Origin: Paracoccaceae bacterium
GTDB lineage: Bacteria; Pseudomonadota; Alphaproteobacteria; Rhodobacterales; Rhodobacteraceae
Reading direction: 5' to 3'
NCBI GenBank assembly: GCA_007123625.1
Contig: SKKS01000329.1
Location: forward strand, 1 to 5,770
Length of the DNA stretch: 5,770 bases
In this document: one piece after another, positions 5,274-5,770 of the stretch
Numbering within the stretch: position 1 is the first letter of the stretch
Layout: every line of letters starts with the position of its first letter
The notes under the pieces: model-generated
The model's database searches: none
What the model was told of the DNA's origin: nothing
Seen by the model: the letters and a program-made list of their open reading frames with translations, nothing else
Made by a program: the position numbers and the translations under genes

Positions 5274-5765
5274 TCAGTTGCCGTGGGAATGCCCGTGCCC
5301 GTGAGAATGCCCTTGTGACTGCCCGTGATCGGCGGCGCGTTCCAGATCCACCGGAACCTCCAGCATGACCTCGCCGGCCTGTTCGAACACCAGGGTCAGT
5401 GCAACCACATCGCCATGGGCCAGTTGTCGGGTCAGCCCCAGGAACATGACGTGATCGCCGCCGCGCTCCAGCGCGTGGCGACCACCGGCGGCAACGGCGA
5501 AGCCCTCCTCGACCTGGAACATGCGCATGACGCCCTGGTCGTCTTCAAGGTGGGTGTGCAATTCGACACGCTGCGCCACGTCTGAGCGTGCCGAGACCAG
5601 GCGATCGTCCTGGGTGCCATGGTTTTCGATCATCATGAAGGCGGCGCCGGATTGCGCCATGATCGAACTGACCCGCGCGAAAGGGTCATGGATCCGGATA
5701 TCCGCCGCAAGGGCGGGCGTGGCAAGGAGTGCCGCGAACGCGGCGGTAAGCAGGGAAAATCTCAT
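5274..5765 (-). CDS. PCu(A)C-family periplasmic copper chaperone with His-rich tail
   Basis: Periplasmic Cu(I) chaperone (DUF461/PCuAC family). Members bind copper through His and Met ligands and help deliver it to the CuA site or other centres of cytochrome c oxidase. Residues 1-20 are a clear signal peptide (hydrophobic core LLTAAFAALLATPALA, cleavage near ALA-AD). The mature domain opens with IHDPFARVS (25-33) and contains ELHTH at 68-72, VMRMFQVEEG at 79-88 and GGDHVMFLGL at 102-111, giving likely ligands His70 (or His72), Met80/Met82, His105 and Met107. Residues 147-163 are a tail HGQSQGHSHGHGHSHGN with six histidines, which probably adds a second metal site. The 163 residues are near family length plus this tail. 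The ATG at 5763-5765 is only five bases from the window edge, so its Shine-Dalgarno and any upstream operon partner cannot be seen. A terminator follows 22 bp after the stop, so it is probably the last gene of its transcript. Confidence 0.94.
   Translation of the reverse strand: MRFSLLTAAFAALLATPALAADIRIHDPFARVSSIMAQSGAAFMMIENHGTQDDRLVSARSDVAQRVELHTHLEDDQGVMRMFQVEEGFAVAAGGRHALERGGDHVMFLGLTRQLAHGDVVALTLVFEQAGEVMLEVPVDLERAADHGQSQGHSHGHGHSHGN
5283..5312. repeat. Imperfect duplicated 12-mer encoding the His tail
   Basis: GTGGGAATGCCC (5283-5294) and GTGAGAATGCCC (5301-5312) differ at one base and flank a shared half-unit GTGCCC (5295-5300). On the coding strand they encode the repeating Gly-His-Ser-His units of the copper-chaperone C-terminus. 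The pattern suggests expansion by short duplication or slippage in multiples of three bases. Confidence 0.7.
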
Positions 5766-5770
5766 GGGTA

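Overview
The window looks like chromosomal DNA of a GC-rich alphaproteobacterium, most likely Rhodobacterales (Rhodobacteraceae/roseobacter group). The reasons are the high G/C at third codon positions, the order-typical style of the D,D-carboxypeptidase with a C-terminal SPOR domain, and a small secreted four-cysteine protein that resembles a roseobacter-type family. That lineage call is from recall and inference, because no search could be run.

Layout, left to right. (1) 1-409: the 5' part of an IS256-family insertion sequence. Its transposase reads leftward out of the window, and its terminal inverted repeat ends near 408-410. (2) 410-799: a degraded, leftward, coding-like stretch split over several reading frames (unrecognised remnant), then the short leader of yaaA. 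(3) 800-2120, rightward: yaaA (peroxide-stress/DUF328 family) and a RidA/YjgF-family protein, each with its own Shine-Dalgarno sequence. (4) 2157-4040, leftward: a periplasmic penicillin-binding-type D-alanyl-D-alanine carboxypeptidase with a long Ala/Pro/Thr-rich linker and a SPOR domain. A short inverted repeat lies between it and the RidA gene. (5) 4041-4424: a 384-bp divergent intergenic region with an AT-rich promoter-like patch and two dyads cored on TTGCAA. (6) 4425-4739, rightward: a small secreted Cys-containing protein whose stop overlaps by 9 bp the end of the next gene. (7) 4731-5189, leftward: low-molecular-weight protein-tyrosine phosphatase. (8) 5215-5251: a strong leftward stem-loop terminator. 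(9) 5274-5765, leftward: a PCu(A)C-type periplasmic copper chaperone with a His-rich tail.

How the genes relate. Most of these are housekeeping or stress genes that sit side by side rather than forming one pathway. Three products carry signal peptides and act in the envelope (carboxypeptidase, Cys-rich protein, copper chaperone). YaaA and RidA both limit metabolic damage (iron/peroxide and reactive enamines/imines), but nothing in the sequence proves co-regulation. I see no CRISPR array, tRNA, rRNA, or convincing evidence of a new multi-gene system. The parts worth a second look are the IS-flanked remnant, the terminator pressed against the phosphatase start, the twin TTGCAA dyads, the CxC motif in the carboxypeptidase, and the slippage-prone His tail.
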